Below are positions 16,604 to 23,962 of a DNA stretch of 33,451 nt, piece after piece (position 1 is the stretch's first letter; every line of letters starts with the position of its first letter). The notes beneath the pieces are model-generated. The model was not told where the DNA came from, ran no database searches, and saw nothing but the letters and a program-made list of their open reading frames with translations. Made by a program: the position numbers and the translations under genes. Origin of the DNA: Paludibacter sp. (lineage in GTDB: Bacteria; Bacteroidota; Bacteroidia; Bacteroidales; Paludibacteraceae); the NCBI GenBank assembly GCA_029973975.1, contig JARKQF010000207.1, forward strand, positions 1-33,451. The letters run 5' to 3'.

Positions 16604-16635
16604 GGTAGTTTGACGGTAACACATCAAACTACCTT
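16604..16635 (+). terminator. Hairpin terminator after the second T9SS-sorted protein
   Basis: Perfect 10-bp stem GGTAGTTTGA / TCAAACTACC with a 10-nt loop. The T-run after it is short, so termination strength is uncertain. A weaker imperfect hairpin precedes it (about 16563-16589). Confidence 0.5.
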
Positions 16636-16738
16636 ATGCAATATTATAACTGATTGATTGTCTTTTCGAACGAAGATAGAGAACTCTGATTTGCACATTT
16701 TGAAGAAATGTGTGTAGCAACAATGAAAAAAAATGTAT

Positions 16739-16746
16739 TAACTTTG
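16739..16746 (+). promoter_or_regulatory. Candidate -7 box of the carboxylase genes
   Basis: TAACTTTG fits TAnnTTTG, 56 bp before the ATG at 16802. No TTTG lies at normal spacing upstream. The rest of the 16530-16801 spacer holds only the terminator hairpins. Confidence 0.35.
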
Positions 16747-16801
16747 TGCGCGTTTAAAAATCAAAAACGGTAAAATTGATATTTAATTAAAACCAAAGTT
16801 T

Positions 16802-18346
16802 ATGACTTTAAAGAAAAACATTATCGCATTGCGACAAAAGAAAGCCCTGGTTCAAATGGGTGGTGGAAAGAAAGCCATCGAAAAACAGGCTGCAATGGGT
16901 AAAATGACTGCCCGTGCACGTATCCTTTATTTGTTGGATGTGAATTCATTTCATGAATATGATTTATTTGTGGAACATGAAGAACGCAATTTCGGGATGG
17001 ACTCGAAAGAGTTGGCTGGTGATGGTGTAATTACCGGTACCGGTACCATCAATGGCGCTCCCGTATGTATTTATGCACAGGACTTTACCGTGATGGGTGG
17101 TTCGCTGGGTTTGAAACATGCCCGTAAAATCACTAAAATCATGGATCACGCCTTGAAAATGAAAATGCCTTGTATCGGGATCAATGACTCGGGTGGCGCC
17201 CGTATTCAGGAAGGTATCGGTGCGTTAGCCGGCTATGGCGAAATCTTTTATCGCAATACAATGGCTTCCGGCGTAATACCTCAGATCTCGGTAATCCTCG
17301 GCCCATGTGCCGGTGGTGCGGTGTATTCTCCGGCGTTGACCGACTTCGTGTTCGTAGTGGAAAATATCTCGAAAATGTTTATTACCGGTCCGAATGTAAT
17401 TGAAACGGTATTGGGTGAGAAAATCTCTCAGGAAGACCTGGGTGGCGCCCGTGTACATGCGGAGATTACCGGTAATGCGCATTTCTATGCGCAGACTGAA
17501 ATTCAGTGTCTGAATCAGATTAAAGAACTGATTGGTTTGATTCCTCACAGTAACCAGACAAAAGCAGCTAAAATTGCCCCTAAGAAACCAACGTTCAATA
17601 AGAATCTGGAAAATATAATTCCTTCAGATCCGAAACAGCCTTATGATGTGCGCGAAATCATTTACGCACTTTCCGATGAATCTAAATTCCTCGAAGTGCA
17701 GGAACTCTGGGCGCCTAATATTGTGATCGGATTCGGTCGTATGGATGGAGAAACCGTTGGTTTCGTAGCTAACCAGCCGATGTATCTGGCCGGTGTGCTC
17801 GATTGCGACGCCTCTGATAAAGCTGCCCGCTTCATTCGTTTTTGCGATGCTTTCAACATTCCAATTGTTACGCTGGAAGATATGCCGGGTTATCTGCCGG
17901 GTGTTGACCAAGAGCATGCGGGTGTGATTCGTCACGGCGCCAAGATGTTGTACGCCTATTCAGAAGCTACTGTGCCTAAAATCACGGTGATCTTACGCAA
18001 AGCATACGGTGGTGGTTACATCGCCATGAATTCTCGTCACTTGGGCGCCGACTTCATGTTCGCATGGCCAAGTGCTGAAATCGCAGTAATGGGACCTGAA
18101 GGAGCAGCGAACATCATTTTCCGCAAGGAAATTATGGAAGCTGAAGATCAGGATGCAATGCGTCAGCAAAAAGTAGAAGAGTATATCGAAAAATTCGCCA
18201 ATCCTTTCGTAGCTGCTGCCAAAGGTTATATTGACGCCGTGATTGAACCACTCGAAACCCGTGAACTGATCCTGCATGCGTTGGAAGTTTCCAAAAATAA
18301 AGACGACCACCGTCCGTATAAAAAGCATGGAGTTCCTCCGTTCTGA
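16802..18346 (+). CDS. Acyl-CoA carboxyltransferase (propionyl-CoA carboxylase beta / methylmalonyl-CoA decarboxylase alpha type)
   Basis: 514 residues, the usual length. Two crotonase-like halves: the N-terminal part has MGKMTARARILYLLD, GSLGLKHARKI and the oxyanion-hole Gly motif DSGGARIQEG near residue 130. The C-terminal part has the second Gly-rich loop (AYGGGYIAMNSRHLGADFMFAWP) and MGPEGAANIIF. It transfers carboxyl between biotin on the carrier protein and an acyl-CoA, usually propionyl/methylmalonyl-CoA. The carrier is encoded next door. In this phylum such genes belong either to the sodium-pumping decarboxylase or to an ATP-dependent carboxylase. Neither the membrane beta subunit (MmdB) nor biotin carboxylase is present here, so the sequence does not decide between them. 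Confidence 0.9.
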   Translation: MTLKKNIIALRQKKALVQMGGGKKAIEKQAAMGKMTARARILYLLDVNSFHEYDLFVEHEERNFGMDSKELAGDGVITGTGTINGAPVCIYAQDFTVMGGSLGLKHARKITKIMDHALKMKMPCIGINDSGGARIQEGIGALAGYGEIFYRNTMASGVIPQISVILGPCAGGAVYSPALTDFVFVVENISKMFITGPNVIETVLGEKISQEDLGGARVHAEITGNAHFYAQTEIQCLNQIKELIGLIPHSNQTKAAKIAPKKPTFNKNLENIIPSDPKQPYDVREIIYALSDESKFLEVQELWAPNIVIGFGRMDGETVGFVANQPMYLAGVLDCDASDKAARFIRFCDAFNIPIVTLEDMPGYLPGVDQEHAGVIRHGAKMLYAYSEATVPKITVILRKAYGGGYIAMNSRHLGADFMFAWPSAEIAVMGPEGAANIIFRKEIMEAEDQDAMRQQKVEEYIEKFANPFVAAAKGYIDAVIEPLETRELILHALEVSKNKDDHRPYKKHGVPPF

Positions 18347-18396
18347 TTGGTTTTGGTGTATTTATTTTTAAGAAGTAGAATTTAAAACAAATCATC

Positions 18397-18741
18397 ATGG
18401 CCAAAAAAAAGAATCAGGATCTTGTAGAATTTGCAGTTACTGCCAGAAAATACAAAACATTACTGACCAATAAATATAAGAACCGTAAGGCATGGATCGA
18501 TCCGAATCCTTACGAAATTCAGTCATTTATCCCGGGAACCATCATCGAAATTTCGGTGAAAGAAGGTGATGTGGTACAGGAAGGCGATCCTCTGCTCATT
18601 CTCGAAGCAATGAAAATGCGTAACCGCATTCAGATGCCTTTTACAGCTAAAATCAAGAAAATCAATGTAAACGTAGGAGACCGTATTCCGAAGGATATGT
18701 TGATGTTAGAGCTGGAAGCGGCGGAAGAAGAGAGTGAATAG
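18397..18741 (+). CDS. Biotin carboxyl carrier protein
   Basis: 114 residues. The C-terminal ~75 form a biotinyl/lipoyl domain (SFIPGTIIEISVKEGDVVQEG) with the biotin-accepting Lys in LEAMKMRN. The N-terminal ~40 residues are basic and include a tyrosine-rich stretch (VTARKYKTLLTNKYKNRK), unlike the Ala/Pro-rich linkers of decarboxylase biotin subunits. It carries carboxybiotin for the carboxyltransferase encoded 50 bp upstream. The stop codon lies inside the left arm of a 30-bp inverted repeat that also covers the end of the facing gene. Confidence 0.9.
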   Translation: MAKKKNQDLVEFAVTARKYKTLLTNKYKNRKAWIDPNPYEIQSFIPGTIIEISVKEGDVVQEGDPLLILEAMKMRNRIQMPFTAKIKKINVNVGDRIPKDMLMLELEAAEEESE

Positions 18742-18940
18742 TTAAATAGTGGTTAGTGGTTAGTGAGTGGTTATTAATTAATCTAAATGCTAAAGACTAA
18801 AGACAAAAAACTAAAGAATCTAATAATATTAAAAGCGAGTAGCTGTATTTAATAATACCAGTTACTCGCTTCTTTATTTCAAATCACTATAATATAAGCA
18901 ATTAACTAACCACTAACCACTAACCACTATTTAACTATTC
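18736..18940. repeat. Convergent spacer: perfect 30-bp inverted repeat of GTTAGTG units
   Basis: 18736-18765 and 18911-18940 are exact reverse complements over 30 bp. Each consists of the last bases of one gene plus tandem GTTAGTG heptamers. The left copy includes the biotin carrier stop codon and the right copy includes the last codons and stop of the DUF4861 gene. A terminator hairpin lies between them, and CTAAAGA-type heptamers occupy 18788-18817. Confidence 0.9.
18833..18871. terminator. Bidirectional intrinsic terminator
   Basis: Arms AAGCGAGTAGCTG and CAGTTACTCGCTT (12 of 13 paired), with a T-rich tract to the right and an A/T-rich tract to the left. Serves both the carboxylase genes and the DUF4861 gene. 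Confidence 0.75.
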
Positions 18941-20057
18941 TCACTGTCAACGGATATTTCACTTGTTTTGAGAATTGTTGTACGGCGGCAAGCCATTCTT
19001 TTTGGGTCGGGAATTTCCACTGGCTCCAGCCTCCGCCGAAGTAATAGGTAAATTCTTCGCCGGGCACGTAGTTCTTCATCAACAAGGCATGCAGATTCTG
19101 AATTTTGTAAAGGTCTTCTTTGTCAGGTAAAACAACGCCTACATAGTTTCTTCCTACATTCTTTTGGTCTTTGTCGGCAATAGCGTTTTCACCATATACA
19201 ATCAGTCCGGTGCCTTTTTGTAAAGAACCTTTGCCATCGTGCAGGGTAATACCGGCAGCCAATTGCATGGGTTGTTTTTCTCCGTCCAGTTTCACCACGG
19301 CTTTATTCATCACAGTTCCTGCATCGGTATGGATGGTAACTTCCTGTTTATATTTTTTTCCGTTGATATCAATCTCATTATAAGTCAATGTGAAACTCGA
19401 GCGCAGGGGGCCGTTATCCAGTACTTTGTACGTGTCGAAATGTTTGCCGACCAGTAACTCTCCATTTACATACGGAGCGAAACCTCCGGCGCCCAGCGTA
19501 TTGCCCACTTTGTAGCAATCGAGTCCCTGACCGTGATCTTCGTGATAAGATTTACCATATTTCAATTCTCCTCTGTAGAAACTGTCAACCACTAATTCTT
19601 CTGTTCTTTTCAACCACAGATCGACTCCGTTGGAAGCATTTTCAGCGGCAAGAGCCGGACCGTACATGCGATAGGCGGCAATGTCGTTTTCCCACGCGAA
19701 ATCATCTTTCCTTTCCGGAACGAAGCGAGCCGAAGTTTTGGCTTTAACAGCTTTAGGAGTGCCTGCGTTTAAGGTATAAACTACTTTGGTTCCTGTTTTT
19801 ACCGTTGTAGGGAAAATGAGTGACTGAATCTTTTCAGTACCGTTATAAATCAACTGATAGGGGATTTCCTGGCCACTTTCATCTGTAAGAACATAATTGG
19901 TACCGGAAAGTCCGCCCAGTTCGGATGCTGCAATCTCAACGATTTCATCCGCTCTGTCGAATGGATACTGATTGACTATTTCAATGGTTGTCTGCGCACA
20001 GCCTAAGGCTGCTGTTGCTAACAATAAAATAAGGATACTGAATTTGTTTTTTTTCAT
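18927..20057 (-). CDS. DUF4861-family exported protein
   Basis: 376 residues. The N-terminus is an export signal (MKKNKFSILILLLATAALGCAQ). The Cys at 20 could make it a lipoprotein, but ALGC is a poor lipobox, so cleavage after CAQ is also possible. The body is beta-rich with conserved-looking polar blocks (DFAWENDIAAYRMYGPAL near 122, YHEDHGQGLDCYKVG near 175, FTYYFGGGWSQWKFP near 340), matching what I recall of DUF4861. That family is often found with pectin and uronate catabolism genes; its activity is not settled to my knowledge. Here it lies on the same strand as kduI and kduD, but ~600 bp of terminator and repeat DNA separate them, so it probably has its own promoter. Confidence 0.75.
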   Translation of the reverse strand: MKKNKFSILILLLATAALGCAQTTIEIVNQYPFDRADEIVEIAASELGGLSGTNYVLTDESGQEIPYQLIYNGTEKIQSLIFPTTVKTGTKVVYTLNAGTPKAVKAKTSARFVPERKDDFAWENDIAAYRMYGPALAAENASNGVDLWLKRTEELVVDSFYRGELKYGKSYHEDHGQGLDCYKVGNTLGAGGFAPYVNGELLVGKHFDTYKVLDNGPLRSSFTLTYNEIDINGKKYKQEVTIHTDAGTVMNKAVVKLDGEKQPMQLAAGITLHDGKGSLQKGTGLIVYGENAIADKDQKNVGRNYVGVVLPDKEDLYKIQNLHALLMKNYVPGEEFTYYFGGGWSQWKFPTQKEWLAAVQQFSKQVKYPLTVRIVK

Positions 20058-20130
20058 GCTATAAAAATTTAATGAATATTATGATTGAATATTGTTTTGC
20101 AATTATTATGTTGATCAGGAAACTGCAGAA

Positions 20131-20392
20131 TCCCAACCTTATTTTTAACCTTATTTTCTTACTTAAACAACCTTAGTAGAAATAAATAATGTTTTTATTA
20201 TCCCAACCTTATTTTAAATCTTATTTTCTTACTTGAACAACCTTAGTAGCAAAGGAATACCACATTGTACCCAACCTTATTTTAACCTTATCAAAATAAA
20301 TAAGGTAATAAGGTAAGAGAGGTTGTATTAAATATTATATTTTCCTACTAAGGTTGTTTAAGTAAGAAAATAAGGTTTATAAAATAAGGTTT
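20131..20392. repeat. Direct and inverted 50-bp repeat cluster upstream of DUF4861
   Basis: Two direct copies of a ~50-bp unit (20131-20180 and 20201-20250, period 70 bp) begin TCCCAACCTTATTTT and end ACAACCTTAGTAG. A truncated third copy lies at 20270-20290. A nearly complete inverted copy lies at 20344-20392 (CCTACTAAGGTTG... towards ...AATAAGGTTTTG). The inverted copy can pair with either direct copy over more than 40 bp. No ORF inside. Confidence 0.85.
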
Positions 20393-20510
20393 TGTCATTA
20401 TGCTTAAAATTAGTTTATTGCGAAATAAATTAGTTCTGCGAATAATGGGTAATGTTATCTAATTATAGTTACCTGTTATTACGATTATAATAAGGAATCT
20501 GATTCATATA

Positions 20511-20552
20511 AAAAACTCATTCCCTGCAAATATAACATTTTACAGGGAATGA
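20511..20552 (-). terminator. Intrinsic terminator of kduI-kduD
   Basis: Read leftwards: a perfect 10-bp stem TCATTCCCTG / CAGGGAATGA (20543-20552 and 20517-20526) with a 16-nt loop, followed by GTTTTTTA (complement of 20510-20516). About 105 bp after the kduD stop. Confidence 0.75.
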
Positions 20553-20605
20553 ACCGAAGCCATTTTTTATTATAGCTATGTTTTTAGTTTTTTTTAAAAC
20601 TATAA

Positions 20606-20645
20606 GACGGTGTTTCTTGCTTAAAAATACTTTTGATACGGCTTC
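20606..20645. repeat. Second copy of the REP-like repeat
   Basis: GACGGTGTTTCTTGC followed by an A-run, TACTTTTGATACGGCTT: the same pattern as the right part of the uvrB-metK insert (6945-6984), with the middle of that element absent. It begins 11 bp beyond the kduD stop codon. Confidence 0.6.
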
Positions 20646-20655
20646 ATGATAAAAC

Positions 20656-21435
20656 TTATTTCGGTTGCTTGCCGATATAAGCCAGGATACCGCCATCGAC
20701 ATACAAAATATGTCCGTTTACGAAGTCGGATGCCGATGAAGCTAAGAATACAGCCGGTCCTTGCAAATCTTCGGGAGTTCCCCAGCGTGCTGCCGGTGTT
20801 CTGCCGATGATGAAATCATTGAACGGATGTCCCGGTTCGCGTAAAGGCGCAGTCTGAGGCGTTGCGATATAACCCGGACCAATACCGTTTACCTGTATGT
20901 TGAATTCCGCCCATTCGCAGGCTAAGTTTTTGGTCAGCATTTTCAAGCCGCCTTTGGCTGAAGCATAAGCCGATACGGTTTCACGTCCCAGCTCGCTCAT
21001 CATCGAGCAGATGTTGATGATTTTACCACCACCTTTTTCGATCATGCCCGGTGCAACAGCTTTCGACACGATGAACGGACCGTTCAGGTCGATGTCGATT
21101 ACCTGACGGAAATCTTTGGCCGACATTTCAATGGCCGGGATGCGTTTGATGATACCGGCATTGTTTACCAGAATGTCAATGATACCCACTTCTTTCTTTA
21201 TTTTGGCTATTGTTGCATATACCGCGTCTTCGTCAGTAACATCACATACATAGCCGTATGCTTCGATACCATCCGCCTTGTAAGCAGCCAGTCCTTTGTC
21301 AACCATTTCCTGATTGATGTCGTTGAAAACTATTTTTGCACCTGCCTTTGCAAATGCTGATGCCAACGCGTATCCGATACCATAAGATGCCCCGGTTACC
21401 ATGGCGATTTTTCCAGTTAAATCAAATTGTTTCAT
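20656..21435 (-). CDS. kduD: 2-dehydro-3-deoxy-D-gluconate 5-dehydrogenase / gluconate 5-dehydrogenase-type SDR (KduD)
   Basis: 259 residues, a classical short-chain dehydrogenase: NAD(P) loop TGASYGIG near residue 15, NNAG near 91, catalytic Ser in ICSMMS, and YASAK near 155. The tail is VDGGILAYIGKQP. KduD reduces 5-keto-4-deoxyuronate products to 2-keto-3-deoxygluconate. Similar enzymes act on gluconate, and sequence alone does not separate them well. The kduI gene lies directly upstream on the same strand (about 100 bp apart), which favours the KduD role in uronate breakdown. The spacer to kduI contains a 22-bp hairpin and GTCTACA heptamers. A REP-like sequence and a terminator follow the stop. 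Confidence 0.88.
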   Translation of the reverse strand: MKQFDLTGKIAMVTGASYGIGYALASAFAKAGAKIVFNDINQEMVDKGLAAYKADGIEAYGYVCDVTDEDAVYATIAKIKKEVGIIDILVNNAGIIKRIPAIEMSAKDFRQVIDIDLNGPFIVSKAVAPGMIEKGGGKIINICSMMSELGRETVSAYASAKGGLKMLTKNLACEWAEFNIQVNGIGPGYIATPQTAPLREPGHPFNDFIIGRTPAARWGTPEDLQGPAVFLASSASDFVNGHILYVDGGILAYIGKQPK

Positions 21436-21449
21436 ATTCTTTTATTTAT

Positions 21450-21529
21450 GTCTACAGTCTACAGTCTACAGTCAACCGTCTTCGGTCTACAGTTTCCGGT
21501 CTTTTGTCTGTAGACCGTAGACGGTTGAC
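21450..21529. repeat. kduI-kduD spacer: GTCTACA heptamers and a 22-bp hairpin
   Basis: Three tandem GTCTACA units (21450-21470) are followed by an inverted repeat whose 22-bp arms (21471-21492 and 21508-21529) differ at one position. In the kduI-kduD mRNA this forms a long stem with a 15-nt loop just before kduD. No long T-run follows, so it looks more like a processing or stability hairpin than a terminator. Confidence 0.85.
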
Positions 21530-21536
21530 ATTATTA

Positions 21537-22379
21537 TTATCTTAACTCCGTATGTTTTCTGAAATCTTGATCACTGTAATCCAGGTTTTCACCTGCCATA
21601 CCCCAGATGAAGGTATAGTTGCTGGTGGCGGCGGCAGAGTGAATCGACCATTCGGGAGAAATCACCGCCTGATCGCCCTGCATCCAGATGTGGCGGGTTT
21701 CGGTAGGTTCGCCCATAAAGTGACATACCACTTCACCTTCCGGCACTTCGAAATAGAAATAAGCTTCCATGCGGCGACTGTGTGTGTGTGCCGGCATGGT
21801 GTTCCATACGCTACCTGTTTTCAATTCGGTCATACCCATTTGCAACTGGCAGGTTTCTACTACCTCACGAACCATCATCTTGTTGATGTTGCGGTGGTTA
21901 GCTGTCTCTAATGAGCCCAGTTCCATCACGATGGCATCAGCTTTAGTGATTTTACGGTCGGGGTAATTGCAGTGTGCCGGCGCCGAGTTGAAGTAAAACT
22001 TGGCCGGATTGGCAGCATCCACACTTTCGAAAACCACGTTGCGGTTACTTGCACCAATATAAAGAGCTTCTTTGTAAGCCAGTTCAAATACTTCACCTTC
22101 AACAACAACCTTACCCGGGCCGCCCACATTGAACATACCCAACTCTCTTCTCGACAGGAAAAATTCTGATTTCAACGGGTCGATAGATTCGAGTTTCAAC
22201 GCTTCTTTCACCGGCATGGCGCCTCCCACAACCAGACGGTCGTACAGAGTATACACCATATTCACCTCATCAGCTGCGAATAATTTTTCGATTAAATGTT
22301 CTTTACGTAAACGAGCTGTGTCGTAATGTTTTGCATCTTCCGGATTGGAAGCATAACGAACTTCATAATTTGTTTTCAT
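21537..22379 (-). CDS. kduI: 5-dehydro-4-deoxy-D-glucuronate isomerase (KduI)
   Basis: 280 residues, as expected. KduI isomerises the unsaturated-uronate product 5-keto-4-deoxyuronate to 2,5-diketo-3-deoxygluconate, the substrate of KduD. It is a cupin-like metal enzyme; the metal site is visible as HTHSRRMEAYFYF near residues 196-208 (two His and a Glu), with a fourth ligand His in SPEWSIHSAA near 245. N-terminal strand VRYASNPEDAKHYDT and the GMFNVGG block also match. Transcribed leftwards with kduD. The leader (about 100 nt) is largely GTCTACA heptamers and the promoter abuts that of the divergent helicase gene. Confidence 0.97.
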   Translation of the reverse strand: MKTNYEVRYASNPEDAKHYDTARLRKEHLIEKLFAADEVNMVYTLYDRLVVGGAMPVKEALKLESIDPLKSEFFLSRRELGMFNVGGPGKVVVEGEVFELAYKEALYIGASNRNVVFESVDAANPAKFYFNSAPAHCNYPDRKITKADAIVMELGSLETANHRNINKMMVREVVETCQLQMGMTELKTGSVWNTMPAHTHSRRMEAYFYFEVPEGEVVCHFMGEPTETRHIWMQGDQAVISPEWSIHSAAATSNYTFIWGMAGENLDYSDQDFRKHTELR

Positions 22380-22393
22380 ATTTTGTTTTTTTT

Positions 22394-22476
22394 GTCTACA
22401 GTCTACGGTCTACAGTCTACAGTCTACAGTCTGTGGTCGGAAGTCTGTTGACAATTGACTGTTGACCGTAGACTTG
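22394..22476. repeat. GTCTACA heptamer array in the kduI leader
   Basis: Five tandem GTCTACA/G units at 22394-22428, then decayed units (GTCTGTG, GTC...). A reverse-oriented GACCGTAGACT at 22464-22474 can pair with the array. All of it lies between the kduI start codon and its predicted promoter. Confidence 0.85.
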
Positions 22477-22487
22477 AATTTCAATCG

Positions 22488-22518
22488 CAAAGATAACCCA
22501 AATAAATTGGTTTACCAA
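22488..22518 (-). promoter_or_regulatory. Promoter of kduI
   Basis: Minus strand: TTG (22518-22516), 20-nt spacer, TATCTTTG (22495-22488). The predicted start near 22481 gives a ~100-nt leader. Confidence 0.6.
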
Positions 22519-22547
22519 TTGTCAAAACGATATTTTTTATACTTTTG
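22519..22547 (+). promoter_or_regulatory. Promoter of the RecD-like helicase gene
   Basis: TTG (22519-22521), 18-nt spacer, TACTTTTG (22540-22547). Its TTG and that of the kduI promoter are the two halves of the palindrome CAATTG (22516-22521). The predicted start falls on or next to the ATG at 22552, so the mRNA would be leaderless. Confidence 0.55.
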
Positions 22548-22551
22548 TACG

Positions 22552-23946
22552 ATGTTAGGTAATTATTTGTACGATATTATCACGAAGGAGCTTCCGTTTG
22601 AACCCACGGATCAGCAACATGAGTTAATCCGGCTGTTAGGTGGTTTCATGACTGATCCGGCAGTTGAAAAGGCTTTCCTGCTGAAAGGCTATGCCGGTAC
22701 GGGCAAGACTTCGGTAGTGAGTGCTCTGGTGCGTTCGTTGCACAAGCTGCAACAGAAAACGGTGCTGTTAGCGCCAACCGGAAGGGCTGCCAAGGTGCTG
22801 AGCAGTTATGCGGGATTTCCCGCTTTCACCATCCACAAGAAAATATATCGCCAAAAATCCATGGCTGAAAGTGAGTTTCAGCTGGCTGATAACCTGCATA
22901 CCAATACTCTTTTCATTGTCGATGAAGCTTCCATGATCTCCAATACGGGTGGTGATGCCGAATTTGGAACGGGTTTTCTGCTCGATGATCTGATACGTTA
23001 TGTGTATAATGGCGCCGATTGTAGTCTGCTGTTGCTTGGTGATACGGCCCAGCTTCCTCCGGTGATGCAGGAAAGCAGTCCCGCGCTCGATAAAAACAAG
23101 TTGGAAGGTTACGGACTGAAAATTACGGAGTTTACCCTCACACAGGTCGTGCGACAAGCCCTGGAGAGCGGCATATTATATAATGCGACCCTGTTGAGAA
23201 AAGCGTTGGAAGACGATTTGACATCGGCTATGCCCAAGCTGAAATTATCTAAATTCACCGACATTAAAGCTTTGAGCGGAATGGATCTGGTGGATGAAGT
23301 GCAACAATCATACGATGGAGTGGGGGTGGAAGACACCATTGTGATTACCCGCTCCAACAAAAAAGCCAACATGTATAACAACGGCATCCGGGGAAGGGTA
23401 ATGATGCGGGAAGAAGAGATTTCGAACGGTGATTTGCTGATGATTACCCGCAACAACTATTTCTGGAATAAACCTTATAAGGAAATTGATTTTATCGCCA
23501 ACGGCGACATTGTGGAGGTCGTCAGAATCCGCAAATTCAGGGAGATGTACGGTTTCCGGTTTGTCGACCTCACCCTGCGTTCGCTCGATTTTGACTGGGA
23601 AATCGATGCCCGGGTATGGCTCGAAAGCCTGCAGTCAGAATCGCCTGCTCAGGCTGCCGAACTAAGTCGCAAACTCTTCGAAGCCGTTGCCGAAGACTAT
23701 GCTGACATCAAAAACAAACGCGAACGCTACAAACAGATGTTCGAGAATGAATATCTGAACGCCCTGCAGGTAAAATTTGCTTACGCTGTCACCTGTCACA
23801 AAGCCCAGGGCGGTCAGTGGAAAAAAGTCTTTATTGATATGGGTATGATGCCTGATGCCGAAATCGACCGCAATTATTACAGGTGGCTCTACACGGCACT
23901 GACGAGGGCTACGGAAAGCGTGTTTTTGGTGAATTACGTAAAATAG
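22552..23946 (+). CDS. RecD-like ATP-dependent DNA helicase (superfamily 1)
   Basis: 464 residues. Walker A GYAGTGKT at 46-53; Walker B with DEAS (LFIVDEASMI) near 120; motif III LLLLGDTAQLPPV near 160; motif IV-like TLTQVVRQALESGIL; and the UvrD_C_2 end (AVTCHKAQGGQW, then RWLYTALTRATESVFLV) near 430-460. This is the free-standing RecD2-like helicase common in Bacteroidota, thought to act in DNA repair; it lacks the long N-terminal extension of true RecD2. The frame extends upstream to a TTG at 22462. The ATG at 22552 is chosen because the upstream codons run through the promoter and repeats and encode nothing recognisable. Confidence 0.92.
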   Translation: MLGNYLYDIITKELPFEPTDQQHELIRLLGGFMTDPAVEKAFLLKGYAGTGKTSVVSALVRSLHKLQQKTVLLAPTGRAAKVLSSYAGFPAFTIHKKIYRQKSMAESEFQLADNLHTNTLFIVDEASMISNTGGDAEFGTGFLLDDLIRYVYNGADCSLLLLGDTAQLPPVMQESSPALDKNKLEGYGLKITEFTLTQVVRQALESGILYNATLLRKALEDDLTSAMPKLKLSKFTDIKALSGMDLVDEVQQSYDGVGVEDTIVITRSNKKANMYNNGIRGRVMMREEEISNGDLLMITRNNYFWNKPYKEIDFIANGDIVEVVRIRKFREMYGFRFVDLTLRSLDFDWEIDARVWLESLQSESPAQAAELSRKLFEAVAEDYADIKNKRERYKQMFENEYLNALQVKFAYAVTCHKAQGGQWKKVFIDMGMMPDAEIDRNYYRWLYTALTRATESVFLVNYVK

Positions 23947-23962
23947 TGAATAGTGGTTGTAA

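Noticed and set aside
20510..20702. Short minus-strand frame beyond kduD
   Set aside because: It covers the end of kduD, the REP-like sequence and the terminator, and has no coding character.
22462..22551. Upstream extension of the RecD-like helicase from a TTG codon
   Set aside because: These 30 codons run through the heptamer repeat, the kduI promoter and the helicase's own promoter and encode nothing typical of the family; the ATG at 22552 starts the recognisable protein.
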